A stretch of 57,313 bases of DNA from Thermoleophilia bacterium (lineage in GTDB: Bacteria; Actinomycetota; Thermoleophilia; Gaiellales; JAICJC01): assembly GCA_025927685.1 (NCBI GenBank), contig JAICKX010000007.1, forward strand, positions 1 through 57,313, in the 5' to 3' direction. Made by a program: the position numbers and the translations under genes. Each line of letters begins with the position of its first letter. The first letter of the stretch is position 1. A model generated the notes under the pieces. The model saw only the letters and a list, made by a program, of their open reading frames with translations, did not search any database and was not told the origin of the DNA. This document shows positions 1 through 7,762 of the stretch, one piece after another.

Positions 1-579
1 AAGCGCGCCGTCGCCGAGAAGAACGCCACGATGGAGTGGGTCGACGGCAACCTGGGGTCGCAGATCACGATGAAGTATCCCGCCGTCCTCCTGAAGGGCC
101 AGGGCGCCCACGGCGAGGTGCTCTCGATCGCGTTCGCCGGCCACGGCCAGCATCAGGACGCCGGCGGCAAGATCACGCACATGGCGCCGGATACGACGTC
201 CGTCATCACATCCAAGTCGATCTCCAAGGACGGTGGGCAGGCCTCGTACCGCGGCCTCCTCCAGGTGAACGACGGCGCGACGGGCGCGCGGTCGAAAGTC
301 GTGTGCGATGCGCTGATCCTGGACGAGGACAGCCGCACCGACACCTACCCGTACATCGACATCAAGGAGAACGCCGTCGACATCGGGCACGAGGCGACGG
401 TGTCGAAGATCGGCGAGGAGCAGCTCTTTTACCTCATGAGCCGCGGGCTCACGGAGGAGGAGGCGTCGGCGATGGTGGTGTCGGGGTTCATCGAGCCGAT
501 CACGAAGGAGCTTCCGCTGGAGTACGCCGTGGAGATGAACCGGCTGATCCAGCTTCAGATGGAAGGCTCCGTAGGCTGA
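1..579 (+). CDS. sufB: SufB, Fe-S cluster assembly scaffold (5' end missing)
   Basis: This is the C-terminal part of SufB, the core of the SufBCD scaffold that builds [4Fe-4S] clusters in the cytoplasm. The reading frame is open from base 1 ([16 protein letters not shown]), so the gene begins outside the window; the ATG at 31 offered by the ORF track is internal. The family's C-terminal signature is visible as an HEAT segment followed by [12 protein letters not shown]. About 190 residues are present, against roughly 470 for a full SufB. The TGA stop overlaps the sufD start (TGATG), which implies translational coupling. Identification is secure; the true start is unknown. Confidence 0.96.
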   Translation, partial: KRAVAEKNATMEWVDGNLGSQITMKYPAVLLKGQGAHGEVLSIAFAGHGQHQDAGGKITHMAPDTTSVITSKSISKDGGQASYRGLLQVNDGATGARSKVVCDALILDEDSRTDTYPYIDIKENAVDIGHEATVSKIGEEQLFYLMSRGLTEEEASAMVVSGFIEPITKELPLEYAVEMNRLIQLQMEGSVG

Positions 580-1730
580 TGGCGAGCCCGACGGCGACCG
601 AGCCCGCCTGGCTGGCGGGCGCTCGCGACGCTGCCCGGGCGACCTACGAGGCGCTCCCGGTGCCGTCGAACCGCGAGGAGGCGTGGCGCTTCACGAACCT
701 GCGCGGCTTCGACCCGGAGGGCTTCGAGCCGCACCCGGGCACGCTCACGATCGAGGGCGACCCGGCCGGCGGCGTCGCGTTCGGGAGCCTGGCGCGCATG
801 CTCGCCGAGCGGCCCGAGCTGGTCGAGCCGCATCTGGGCTCCGTCGTCTCCGGGGACGAGAAGTTCGCCGCCGGGAACGCCGCCCGCTGGGCCGACGGCG
901 TACTGCTCCACGTGCCGGCGGGAGTCGAGGCCGGAGCGCCGCTTCGGGCGGCGCTCGAGCTCACCGCCGAGGGGTCGGCGCTCTACCAGCGCGTGCTCGT
1001 CGTCCTCGAGCGGGGCGCGCGGGCGACGTTCATCGAGGAGTTCACCTCCGCGGTGCCGGGATACCTGAACGTCGTGGTCGAGCTCAAGGTCGCGGACGGC
1101 GCGCACCTCGAGTACGTGACGATCCAGAACCACCACCCCGAGACGCGCCAGTTCGGCACGCACCGCGCCACCGTCGGCCGCGACGCGAGCCTGGACTGGA
1201 TCGCGGCCGCGATGGGCGGGACCCGTGCCAAGTCGCGGATGGAGAGCTACCTCGCCGACCGCGGTGCGTCCGTCAAGGTGACGGGCGCCTACCACCTCAC
1301 CGGCCGGGAGCACGTCGACTACGACACGACCCAGGAGCACGGCGCCCCTGACACGACGTCCGACCTGGCGTTCAAGGGCGTCCTCGACGACCGCTCGCGG
1401 GCCGTCTGGCGCGGCGTGATCCGCGTCGACAAGGGCGCCCAGAAGACCGACGCCTACCAGGAGAACCGCAACCTGCTGCTCTCGCCCGACGCGCAGGCCA
1501 CGCCGATTCCGGGGCTCGAGATCGAGGCCAATGACGTGCGGTGCACCCACGGGGCGACGGTGGGCCAGGTCGACGAGCAGCACCTGTTCTATCTGATGAG
1601 CCGCGGCCTCAGCCGCGACGAGGCCCAGCGCGCGATCGTGCGCGGGTTCTTCGAGCCGGTGCTCGAGCGGATCGGGTCCGAGACGGTGCGCGAGTCGCTC
1701 GCCGCCGCACTCGACGCCAGAATCGGCTAG
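579..1730 (+). CDS. sufD: SufD, Fe-S cluster assembly protein
   Basis: SufD (383 aa) is the partner of SufB in the SufBCD complex. The start ATG at 579 shares a base with the sufB stop. The N-terminus has the SufD-type REEAWRFTNL motif, which aligns with the 'EeWryT' motif of the family. The C-terminus repeats the SufB-like end ([20 protein letters not shown]), as expected for these paralogues. The longer ORF in the track begins out of frame inside sufB and should be ignored. The order sufB-sufD-sufS-sufU is the usual actinobacterial arrangement; sufC is not visible and may lie upstream or elsewhere. Confidence 0.95.
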   Translation: MASPTATEPAWLAGARDAARATYEALPVPSNREEAWRFTNLRGFDPEGFEPHPGTLTIEGDPAGGVAFGSLARMLAERPELVEPHLGSVVSGDEKFAAGNAARWADGVLLHVPAGVEAGAPLRAALELTAEGSALYQRVLVVLERGARATFIEEFTSAVPGYLNVVVELKVADGAHLEYVTIQNHHPETRQFGTHRATVGRDASLDWIAAAMGGTRAKSRMESYLADRGASVKVTGAYHLTGREHVDYDTTQEHGAPDTTSDLAFKGVLDDRSRAVWRGVIRVDKGAQKTDAYQENRNLLLSPDAQATPIPGLEIEANDVRCTHGATVGQVDEQHLFYLMSRGLSRDEAQRAIVRGFFEPVLERIGSETVRESLAAALDARIG

Positions 1731-1742
1731 CCGAGGAACAAC

Positions 1743-1755
1743 GGGGTCAGACCCC
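1743..1755. repeat. GGGGTCAGACCCC palindrome between sufD and sufS
   Basis: A perfect 13-bp palindrome flanked by weakly matching CAAC and GTTG arms lies in the 83-bp sufD-sufS gap. The sequence type resembles the short palindromes that I recall as scattered with REP-like elements in many bacterial genomes, and it resembles the GGGGACAGTCCC ends of the 43.8-kb element. It has no T-tract, so a terminator role is doubtful. Confidence 0.4.
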
Positions 1756-1813
1756 AATGTTGCGTCCCGGCCCCCTGGGGTTCGGCCTGAGGAGGCGCGT
1801 CTACACTGAGCGC

Positions 1814-3058
1814 ATGGCCGTCGAGGCCCCCACCACGCCGCTCGACGCGGCCCGGATCAAGCTCGATTTCCCCATCCTCATGCGCGAGGTCAACGGGATG
1901 CTGCCGGCGTACCTCGATTCCGCCGCGTCGTCGCAGAAGCCGCGCCAGGTGATCGACGCGATCGTGGACGTCTACGAGACGTCCTACGCCGCCGTCCACC
2001 GAGCCGTCTACACGCTGGGCGAGCGGGCGACCGAGCGCTACGAGGCAGCCCGCGACACCGTGACGGCGTTCCTGAATGCCGCGTCCCGGCGCGAGGTGAT
2101 CTTCGTCCGCAACGCCACCGAGGGGCTGAACCTGGTCGCCTACGCCTACGGCCTCAAGTTCCTCGGCCCCGGCGACGTGATCGTCTCGACCGAGATGGAG
2201 CACCACTCGAACCTCGTCCCGTGGCAGGAGGTGGCCCGGCGCACAGGAGCGGAGCTTCGCTACGTGCGCCTGACCGACCGCGGCGAGCTCGACACCGAGT
2301 CGCTCGAGGAGCTGGCGGGCGCGGACGTCAAGCTGGTGGCCGCGACCCACGTCTCGAACTCGCTCGGCACCGTGAACGACGTGGCCGCGATCGCCCGCTG
2401 GGCCCACGACCACGGCGCGGTGATGGTGTGCGACGGCGCCCAGGCGGCGCCCCACCGGGTGGTCGACGTGCAGGCGCTGGGCTGCGACTTCTACGCGATC
2501 TCAGGCCACAAGATGTGCGGCCCCGGCATGGGCGCCCTCTACGGGCGCGCCGACCTGCTGGAGGCGATGGATCCGTTTCTCACGGGCGGCGGCCAGATCG
2601 CCAAGGTGACGCTCGAGGGGACGACCTGGAACGAGCTTCCGTACAAGTTCGAGCCGGGCGTGCCGCCGCTGGCCGAGGCGGTCGGCTTCGCTGCCGCCGC
2701 CGACTACGTGACGCGGATCGGGCTCGAGGCGATCCACGAGCACGAGCAGGTGCTGACCGCCTACGGCTGGGAGCTGCTCTCCGCCATCCCGGGCGTCAAC
2801 CTGTTCGGCCCGCCGCCGCCCGACCGGGCCGGCATCCTGTCGTTCACCGTCGACGGCGTGCACGCCCACGACGTCGCCCAGATCCTGGACGCGGAGGGCG
2901 TCTGCGTGCGTGCCGGCCATCACTGCACGCAGCCGGCGATGCGGCATTTCGACGTGGTCGCAACGAGCCGCGCGAGCGTCTACCTCTACAACACCACCGA
3001 CGATCTCGACCGGCTCGCCGCCGGCGTCGACCGGGTCAAGCGGACATTCGGGGTGTGA
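1814..3058 (+). CDS. sufS: SufS, group II cysteine desulfurase
   Basis: SufS (414 aa) is a PLP enzyme that takes sulfur from cysteine as a persulfide and passes it to SufU for Fe-S assembly. The PLP lysine lies in SGHKMCGPG (about K233). The persulfide cysteine lies in RAGHHCTQP (about C371), the SufS/CsdA-type context. The ATG at 1814 is chosen because it gives the normal N-terminus and because TACACT (1802-1807) sits 6 nt upstream, a -10 consistent with a leaderless transcript. The stop overlaps the Nudix start as GTGA. This internal promoter means sufS-onward genes can be expressed apart from sufBD. Confidence 0.96.
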   Translation: MAVEAPTTPLDAARIKLDFPILMREVNGMLPAYLDSAASSQKPRQVIDAIVDVYETSYAAVHRAVYTLGERATERYEAARDTVTAFLNAASRREVIFVRNATEGLNLVAYAYGLKFLGPGDVIVSTEMEHHSNLVPWQEVARRTGAELRYVRLTDRGELDTESLEELAGADVKLVAATHVSNSLGTVNDVAAIARWAHDHGAVMVCDGAQAAPHRVVDVQALGCDFYAISGHKMCGPGMGALYGRADLLEAMDPFLTGGGQIAKVTLEGTTWNELPYKFEPGVPPLAEAVGFAAAADYVTRIGLEAIHEHEQVLTAYGWELLSAIPGVNLFGPPPPDRAGILSFTVDGVHAHDVAQILDAEGVCVRAGHHCTQPAMRHFDVVATSRASVYLYNTTDDLDRLAAGVDRVKRTFGV

Positions 3059-3708
3059 GCGGCGGCGTGGCCGTCCGGCCGCTCGCGCGCGTGCCGGAGG
3101 TGGTGAGCGTCGCCGCTCCGGCCCTTGGACCATCCGACGCTGCCCGGGTCGAGGCCGAGCGGCGCCGGCTGGACGCGCACCCGGCCATGGTCGACGGGCC
3201 GGCCCTGATGGTCGCCGCGGCGGCGCCGGAGCGCCTGTCCGTCTACGCCGCGACCTACGCGTGGCATACCACCGACCGGGTCGAGCCGCTGCCGGGCACC
3301 CACGGCGCGCTCGGCGTCCAGCTGGCGCTGGTCGGCGCGGGCGGAGCGCTCCTGTGGCAACGGCGCTCCGATGCCGTCGACCATCCGGGCGGCTGGACGA
3401 TCAGCGTCGCGGGGACGGCGGTGCCCGGGCCGGCGCTCGAAGCGCAGATCGTGGCCGAGGCGGCCGAGGAGCTGGGCCTCGGGGCCGGCGATCTCGTCGG
3501 CCTCCGGCCCATGGCGCTCGTCGACGACCGCCGCGGACGCACCGTCCAGATCGTCTTCTGCGCGGGCCTCGCGCGATCGGCCCGGGTCACGCCGCATCCG
3601 GGCGAGGTCGCCGAGACGCGCTTCGCCGCCGCGTACCCCGGCGACGGCCCCGCGGAGTCGATCACGGCCGCCTGGTGGCGGGAGCTTGTTCGGCTGGCCG
3701 CCGGGTAG
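3055..3708 (+). CDS. Nudix hydrolase-like protein with a degenerate Nudix box
   Basis: A 217-aa protein started by GTG at 3055, overlapping the sufS stop (GTGA). The segment GTAVPGPALEAQIVAEAAEELGL aligns with the Nudix box Gx5Ex7REUxEExGU. The EExGU metal-binding end is intact, but the first Glu is Pro and the Arg is Ala. The surrounding fold (GGWTISVAGT before the box, DDRRGRTVQIVF after it) is typical. A pyrophosphohydrolase role is possible but the box is weakened, so it may be a non-catalytic or altered-specificity member. Its place between sufS and sufU is notable; no Fe-S link is known to me. Confidence 0.7.
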   Translation: MSGGVAVRPLARVPEVVSVAAPALGPSDAARVEAERRRLDAHPAMVDGPALMVAAAAPERLSVYAATYAWHTTDRVEPLPGTHGALGVQLALVGAGGALLWQRRSDAVDHPGGWTISVAGTAVPGPALEAQIVAEAAEELGLGAGDLVGLRPMALVDDRRGRTVQIVFCAGLARSARVTPHPGEVAETRFAAAYPGDGPAESITAAWWRELVRLAAG

Positions 3709-3725
3709 GGGTAGAATTCCCTCAG

Positions 3726-4124
3726 ATGGACGACTTCTACCGCGAGAACATCCTCGACCACTACAAGAACCCCCGGAATTCCGGGCATCTCGATCACCCG
3801 ACCGCCTCGGCGGAGGGCGTGAATCCGCTGTGCGGCGACGAGCTCGCCGTGGAGCTCGAGATCGAGGATGACACGGTCCAGGATGTGCGCTTCAACGGCC
3901 GCGGCTGCGCGATCAGCCAGGCGGCCGCCTCCATGATCTCGGACGTCGTGAAGGGCAAGACCGTCGCCGAGGTCCGCGCGCTCGGGAGCGAGGACGTGCT
4001 CGAGGAGCTCGGGATCCCGCTCTCGCCCATCCGGCTCAAGTGCGCGCTCCTCTCGGTGAACGTCCTCCGCGTCGCGCTGGGCGACGCGTCGGACGACCGC
4101 GACCTCGAGTGGAAGTCCGCGTAG
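3726..4124 (+). CDS. sufU: SufU, Fe-S scaffold / sulfur-transfer protein
   Basis: SufU (132 aa) is a zinc protein that accepts the persulfide from SufS. The three conserved cysteines and the aspartate are visible in NPLCGDE, GRGCAIS and RLKCALLS. The YRENILDHYKNPRN start is diagnostic of the IscU/SufU family. Between GRGCAIS and RLKC it has the longer spacer of SufU rather than IscU. A -10-like TAGAAT (3712-3717) lies 8 nt before the ATG, which suggests a separate, leaderless transcript. The 3' end overlaps the Rieske gene by 16 nt. Confidence 0.95.
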   Translation: MDDFYRENILDHYKNPRNSGHLDHPTASAEGVNPLCGDELAVELEIEDDTVQDVRFNGRGCAISQAAASMISDVVKGKTVAEVRALGSEDVLEELGIPLSPIRLKCALLSVNVLRVALGDASDDRDLEWKSA

Positions 4125-4411
4125 GGCCCGCCGACGACATCGCCGAGGGCGAGGTGAAGATCGTCCAGGCGGGGTCGCTCTTTCTCGGCGTGTACCGCAT
4201 CGACGGGTCGTTCTACGCGCTGGAGGACCGCTGCAGCCACGACGACGGCCCGCTGTGCGAGGGCGAGCGCGAGGGGTTCGAGGTCGTCTGCCCTCGCCAC
4301 GGGGCCCGCTTCGACATCCGGACAGGCGCGGTGCTGGCCCTGCCGGCCACCGAGGATGTCGAGGCGTTTCCCGTCGAAGTGCGCGACGGCGAGCTGTACG
4401 TCCAGGTTTGA
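4109..4411 (+). CDS. Rieske [2Fe-2S] ferredoxin of the suf operon
   Basis: A 100-aa Rieske-type ferredoxin. The cluster ligands are CSH (in DRCSHDDGP) and CPRH (in EVVCPRHGARF), i.e. CxH...CxxH with normal spacing. It has no membrane segment or signal peptide, so it is a soluble ferredoxin like the small subunits of ring-hydroxylating dioxygenases. The GTG at 4109 is the first plausible start in frame and overlaps sufU by 16 nt. Such proteins commonly follow sufU in Actinobacteria; the electron partner is unknown, and a role in reducing or monitoring assembled clusters is only inference. Confidence 0.88.
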   Translation: MEVRVGPADDIAEGEVKIVQAGSLFLGVYRIDGSFYALEDRCSHDDGPLCEGEREGFEVVCPRHGARFDIRTGAVLALPATEDVEAFPVEVRDGELYVQV

Positions 4412-4432
4412 CCCGCTCGGTAGACTGAGCGC

Positions 4433-5170
4433 GTGGAAGAGCTCTCCGAGGCCACGCAGGAGTACCTCGAGAGCATCTACTGGCTCTACGAAGCGGGCAT
4501 CGAGCGAACCCAGGCCAACCTGGCGCGGGCGCTGCGCGTGTCGCAGCCGTCGGCGTCGGAGATGCTGAAGCGGCTGGCGGATGAGGGCCTCGTGAGCCGC
4601 GACGATCACAAGCTGATCCAGTTCACCGATCGCGGCCACGAGGTGGCCGAGCGGATCGTCGCCCGCCACCGTCTCGTCGAGGCCTATCTGGTCAAGATCA
4701 TGGGGATCCCGTGGGACGACGTGCACGAGGAGGCCCATGCGATGGAACACTCCATCTCGCCGCGGCTCGAGGCGAAGATGCTCGAGATGATCGGCGAGGT
4801 GCGCACGTGCCCGCACGGGCATCCGATCGGGGACTACCCGCGCGAGCCCGGCGAGGCGATGCCGGCCGTCGAGGCCGGGAGCGAGGTCACGGTGCTCAGG
4901 CTCGAGAACGAGGCCGAGGAGATCCTGCACTACATGCACCGCGCCGGTGTCGAGCCGGGGCGGCGCTACACGATCGTCACGCGCTCCGGCGACGGCGACG
5001 ACGCGGTCACCGAGCTCGAGGATGAGGCCGGGAACCGCTCGACCGTCGAGGACCGGGTGGGCCGCACGGTGTCAGTCCGGGTGGAGTCGCGCGGCGACGG
5101 CCCGGTGTCGACGCTGGCCGACGCCTCCGCCGAGCTCCAGCTGCTCGGCGCCGACCGCTGGGGCATGTAG
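4433..5170 (+). CDS. DtxR/IdeR/MntR-family metal-dependent repressor
   Basis: A 245-aa regulator with the DtxR layout: an N-terminal winged helix (residues ~1-65, SQPSASEMLKRLADEGLV recognition region), a dimerisation/metal domain with HEEAHAMEH and a TCPHGHPIG motif, and a C-terminal SH3-like FeoA-type domain (~150-245). It is expected to sense Fe2+ or Mn2+ and repress uptake genes. Its place after the suf genes suggests iron-linked control. TAGACT (4421-4426) lies 6 nt before the GTG start, indicating leaderless expression. Which metal it senses cannot be read from the sequence. Confidence 0.9.
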   Translation: MEELSEATQEYLESIYWLYEAGIERTQANLARALRVSQPSASEMLKRLADEGLVSRDDHKLIQFTDRGHEVAERIVARHRLVEAYLVKIMGIPWDDVHEEAHAMEHSISPRLEAKMLEMIGEVRTCPHGHPIGDYPREPGEAMPAVEAGSEVTVLRLENEAEEILHYMHRAGVEPGRRYTIVTRSGDGDDAVTELEDEAGNRSTVEDRVGRTVSVRVESRGDGPVSTLADASAELQLLGADRWGM

Positions 5171-5209
5171 CTCGGATCCGCAGACCGGGCCGACGGCCGA
5201 CGCGTCCTT

Positions 5210-5253
5210 GGAAAACAGACGGGGCGCACCGGCCAAGCCGGGTGCGCCCCGTC
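5210..5253 (-). terminator. Strong intrinsic terminator read on the minus strand
   Basis: A 13-bp perfect stem (GACGGGGCGCACC with its complement) with a 10-nt loop spans 5218-5253. On the minus strand it is followed by TGTTTTCC, so termination works leftward. On the plus strand there is no T-tract, although the stem lies 47 bp after dtxR and may still protect that transcript end. Confidence 0.85.
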
Positions 5254-5439
5254 GCGGTGATATCGCTTTGGATTGGGTAGCGGCGATTGCTGTTCCGACC
5301 ACCTCAGGAGGTGACGGAGGCTATCCCAACGCCGGCTGCAGCGATTCCCCTTGGGTTCAGGGATTCGCCCCTACCCGCGAGCACCTCCACTCGCCCGTCT
5401 TGAACCGTCTAACAAGTCGGACCACCTCCTTTCCGCGGT
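5212..5439 (-). ncRNA. Candidate structured RNA (~228 nt), unidentified
   Basis: This fills the only gap over 300 bases (5171-5497). On the minus strand there is a sigma70-like promoter upstream, a likely transcription start near 5439, and an intrinsic terminator at the 3' end, with no convincing protein between. Several helices can be drawn: GCGA-A-TCCC with its complement (5341-5368), GGGTAG/CTACCC closing 5371-5376 on 5275-5280, and GCGAG/CTCGC. Near its 5' end the RNA reads GGAAAGGAGGTGGTCC, almost the complement of the 16S rRNA 3' tail. A later CACCTCC segment can pair either with this GGAGGTG or with an adjacent GAGGTG. Short ORFs follow (GTG, 22 codons; TTG, 14 codons), so a leader peptide is also possible. 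I cannot match it to a named RNA family. Confidence 0.6.
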
Positions 5440-5445
5440 CTGAGC

Positions 5446-5474
5446 ATCGTAGCAATGGCGGTCGCCGGAGCCAA
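5446..5474 (-). promoter_or_regulatory. Promoter for the minus-strand RNA
   Basis: Read on the minus strand: -35 TTGGCT (5469-5474), a 17-bp spacer, and -10 TACGAT (5446-5451). The predicted start is around 5439. The -35 lies about 25 bp from the divergent lysE start, so the two transcription units may interfere. Confidence 0.6.
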
Positions 5475-5497
5475 CCCCGGGCAGTAGATTGCGCCGG

Positions 5498-6127
5498 ATG
5501 CTCACCGCCTTCGTCACCGGGCTCGGATTCGGCCTCCTGGTCGCGGCCCAGATCGGGCCGATCTCGCTGCTTCTCATCCGCTCGGTCGTGCACGGCGGCG
5601 AGGCCGTGGTCGGCTTCGCGATCGGCGCCGGCGCCGCCGTTGTCGACACGGGCTACGCCGCGCTCGGGATCGCCGGCGCCGGGCCGGTGCTCGCCCACAG
5701 CGGCCTGCGCCCGGCGCTCGGGATCGTGGGAGCGGCGGTGATCGCCTGGCTCGGACTGCGGACGCTGTGGTCGGCCTTCCGGGTTCGTGCGGGGGGCGAG
5801 ATGGAGGCTGAGGTGCGAAGCCCGCGCCGGGCCTTCCTGACCTCGCTGGCGGCGACCGCGTCCAATCCCACCACGATCGGCTCGTGGGCGGCCATCTTCG
5901 CGGCGGCGTCGGCGGCCGGGGTCGCCCGCAGCGCCGGCGAGGCGGGCGCGATGCTCGCGGGCGTCGGGATCGGCTCGCTGGCGTGGTTCGTCGTCCTCTC
6001 GTGCGGGGTGGCGCTGGCGCGCCGGCACGTCGGCCCGCGGCTCGTCCGCACGGCCGACGCCGTGGCGGGGGCGGGCCTGGCCGGATTCGCCGGCGTGCTC
6101 GCCTACCGGGCCGGGACGGACGCGTGA
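5498..6127 (+). CDS. LysE/RhtB-family amino-acid exporter
   Basis: A 209-aa integral membrane protein with about six hydrophobic helices. The LysE-family N-terminal pattern GLLVAAQIGPISLLLIRS is clear, and the central NPTTIGSW matches the conserved 'NPk' loop. Family members export amino acids or related small molecules by proton exchange; the substrate cannot be told here. The track starts at TTG 5489, but ATG 5498 is preferred because TAGATT (5485-5490) sits 7 nt before it, the leaderless spacing seen across this window. Confidence 0.85.
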   Translation: MLTAFVTGLGFGLLVAAQIGPISLLLIRSVVHGGEAVVGFAIGAGAAVVDTGYAALGIAGAGPVLAHSGLRPALGIVGAAVIAWLGLRTLWSAFRVRAGGEMEAEVRSPRRAFLTSLAATASNPTTIGSWAAIFAAASAAGVARSAGEAGAMLAGVGIGSLAWFVVLSCGVALARRHVGPRLVRTADAVAGAGLAGFAGVLAYRAGTDA

Positions 6128-6146
6128 CCCGCGCGCCGGCGTGGTA

Positions 6147-6280
6147 GTGAGCGCCCCGGACGCGAGCGATCTCGTGATCGACGTTCGTCACGTGTCGGTC
6201 GCCGGGCGAGCGGGAAGGCGGTCCTCGACCTGAACGCCGCCGTTCCGCGCCCGACGAGCTGATCGTCTACCGGCGGCGCG
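6147..6280 (+). pseudogene. Decayed fragment resembling an ABC-transporter ATPase N-terminus
   Basis: After GTG 6147 the frame reads VSAPDASDLVIDVRHVSVAG, which looks like the first beta-strands of an ABC ATPase ('LVIDVRHVSV..G..VLDDLN'). A frameshift near 6210 is needed to continue into a matching KAVLDLNAAVP, and no Walker A or later part follows. The next gene is convergent. This looks like a gene remnant with most of its body deleted, but the fragment is short and the call is tentative. Confidence 0.35.
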
Positions 6281-7129
6281 CTACACGGCGCGCGTGTACG
6301 CCTCGCCGATCGAGGCCGGCTCGATCCCGAGGTCCTCGCGCATCGGCGTGAGATCGCACTCGGTGCCGGCGAGGAGCATCGTGATCTGGTCCGGCGTCAC
6401 TCGAAGCGGCGGCGGCAGGTGGCGCAGGAGCGCCTTCGCCGCGAGGCGGACGAACCCGGCCGGGGCGTGCAGCTTCGGGTGCGGCCGGTGGCCGGTGACG
6501 CGCGCGAGCTCGTCGAGCAGCTCGTCGAACGTGAAGACCTGCGGGCCGCCGAGCGGGTAGACCTTCCCGACCGTCGCCGGCCGCTCGAGGGCGCGCGAGA
6601 ACGCGGCGGCGACGTCGCCCAGCCACACCGGCTGGTGCCGGTAGCGGCCGTTCCCGATCACCGGCACCACGGGCATTCGCGCCAGCCGCTCGAACTCCCT
6701 GAAGGCCCCGCCCCCCTGGCTGAAGACGAAGCTCGGCTCGAACACGGTCCAGTCGAGACCGCTCCCGACGACCGCCTGCCTGGCCCGCCACTTCCCGCCC
6801 CAGTAGCCGGTCAGGCGGGCGTGCTCCTCGGTGACTCCCAGGGCGCTCATGTGCAGGAGGCGGCTCACTCCGGCGGTCTTTGCGGCCTCCACGACGTTGC
6901 GCGCCCCTCCGGCCACGACCCGCTCGAACTGCTCGGGCGAGCCCTCGAGGATCGCCACGAGGTTGATCGCCGCGTCCACGCCGCCCATGGCGCGTGCCAC
7001 GGCCTCGGGGTCGGAGATGTCTCCGCCCGTTGCACGCGAGAACGGGCGCACCTCGTGGCCGTCGGCCTGGAGCCGGCGGACGATCGCCGAGCCCACGTAG
7101 CCGGTCGCCCCAGTGACGAGCACCCTCAT
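6281..7129 (-). CDS. Atypical SDR / NDUFA9-like NAD(P)-binding protein
   Basis: A 282-aa Rossmann protein. The N-terminal dinucleotide motif GATGYVGSA, the [10 protein letters not shown] segment after strand 4, and a YWGGK sequence in the position of the SDR YxxxK are visible. The C-terminal half ([31 protein letters not shown]) matches the atypical 'complex I NDUFA9-like' SDRs. The substrate is unknown; members act as quinone-related or nucleotide-sugar-like binding proteins. It overlaps dcd by 4 nt (ATGA), so it is co-translated as the second gene of a two-gene unit. Confidence 0.8.
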   Translation of the reverse strand: MRVLVTGATGYVGSAIVRRLQADGHEVRPFSRATGGDISDPEAVARAMGGVDAAINLVAILEGSPEQFERVVAGGARNVVEAAKTAGVSRLLHMSALGVTEEHARLTGYWGGKWRARQAVVGSGLDWTVFEPSFVFSQGGGAFREFERLARMPVVPVIGNGRYRHQPVWLGDVAAAFSRALERPATVGKVYPLGGPQVFTFDELLDELARVTGHRPHPKLHAPAGFVRLAAKALLRHLPPPLRVTPDQITMLLAGTECDLTPMREDLGIEPASIGEAYTRAV

Positions 7130-7692
7130 CGCGTGAAGTTCAGGTGGTACCGGCTCGGCGTGGGCTCGGCCTGGCCCTGGTACTTCGAGCCCAGGCGGCC
7201 GGAGCCGTAGGGGTGCTCTGCCGGGGTCGTGAGCGTCAGGAAGCTGAGCTGCGCGATACGCATGCCGGGGTAGACGGTGATGGGGAGGTTCGCGACGTTC
7301 GCGAGCTCGAGCGTGATGTGGCCGTCGAAGCCGGCGTCGATGACCCCGGCGGTCTGGTGCACGACGAGTCCCAGCCGTCCGAGCGAGCTCTTGCCGTCGA
7401 GCGTGGCGACGATGTCGTCGGGGAGCCCGATCCGCTCGGCCACGACCCCGAGGACGAACTCGCCGGGGTGCAGGATGAACGGCTCGTCGTCCGCGATCGT
7501 CACGAGCTCGGTCAGGTCCTCCATCGGCTGCTTCACGTCGATGTAGGGGTAGCGCGAGTTCCGGAAGACGCGAAAGGCGCTGCCCACCCGGACGTCGACG
7601 CTGGACGGCTGCACCAGCGCGTCGTCGAACGGGTCGATCACGATCCGCCCCGCGGCGATCTCCTCGCGGATCGACCGGTCAGACAGCACCAT
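7126..7692 (-). CDS. dcd: dCTP deaminase, probably bifunctional with dUTPase activity
   Basis: Dcd (188 aa) deaminates dCTP to dUTP for thymidylate synthesis. The substrate loop [18 protein letters not shown] and the catalytic-glutamate segment [15 protein letters not shown] are present. The C-terminal [16 protein letters not shown] closely follows the mycobacterial bifunctional dCTP deaminase/dUTPase (DCD-DUT), so it may release dUMP directly. The true start is the ATG at 7692; the extra N-terminal 114 codons in the track are antisense to the aminotransferase. It has the normal family length. Confidence 0.94.
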   Translation of the reverse strand: MVLSDRSIREEIAAGRIVIDPFDDALVQPSSVDVRVGSAFRVFRNSRYPYIDVKQPMEDLTELVTIADDEPFILHPGEFVLGVVAERIGLPDDIVATLDGKSSLGRLGLVVHQTAGVIDAGFDGHITLELANVANLPITVYPGMRIAQLSFLTLTTPAEHPYGSGRLGSKYQGQAEPTPSRYHLNFTR

Positions 7693-7712
7693 CCGGGCGA
7701 GTGTACCGGCTG

Positions 7713-7741
7713 TTGTCTGGTAAGGTCGTTGCTCGTATTCT
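7713..7741 (+). promoter_or_regulatory. Promoter for the aminotransferase gene
   Basis: TTGTCT (7713-7718), a 17-bp spacer, and TATTCT (7736-7741) form a good sigma70-like promoter. It lies in the 70-bp divergent gap between dcd and the aminotransferase start at 7763. Confidence 0.6.
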
Positions 7742-7762
7742 CCGGCGTGGGGGTGTTTTGAT

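Noticed and set aside
5420-5435. GGACCACCTCCTTTCC looks like the 3' end of a 16S rRNA gene on the plus strand
   Set aside because: None of the conserved 16S sequence before it (AACAAGGTA...GGTGCGGCTGGATC) is present; the match is confined to this short stretch and is better explained as part of the minus-strand RNA.
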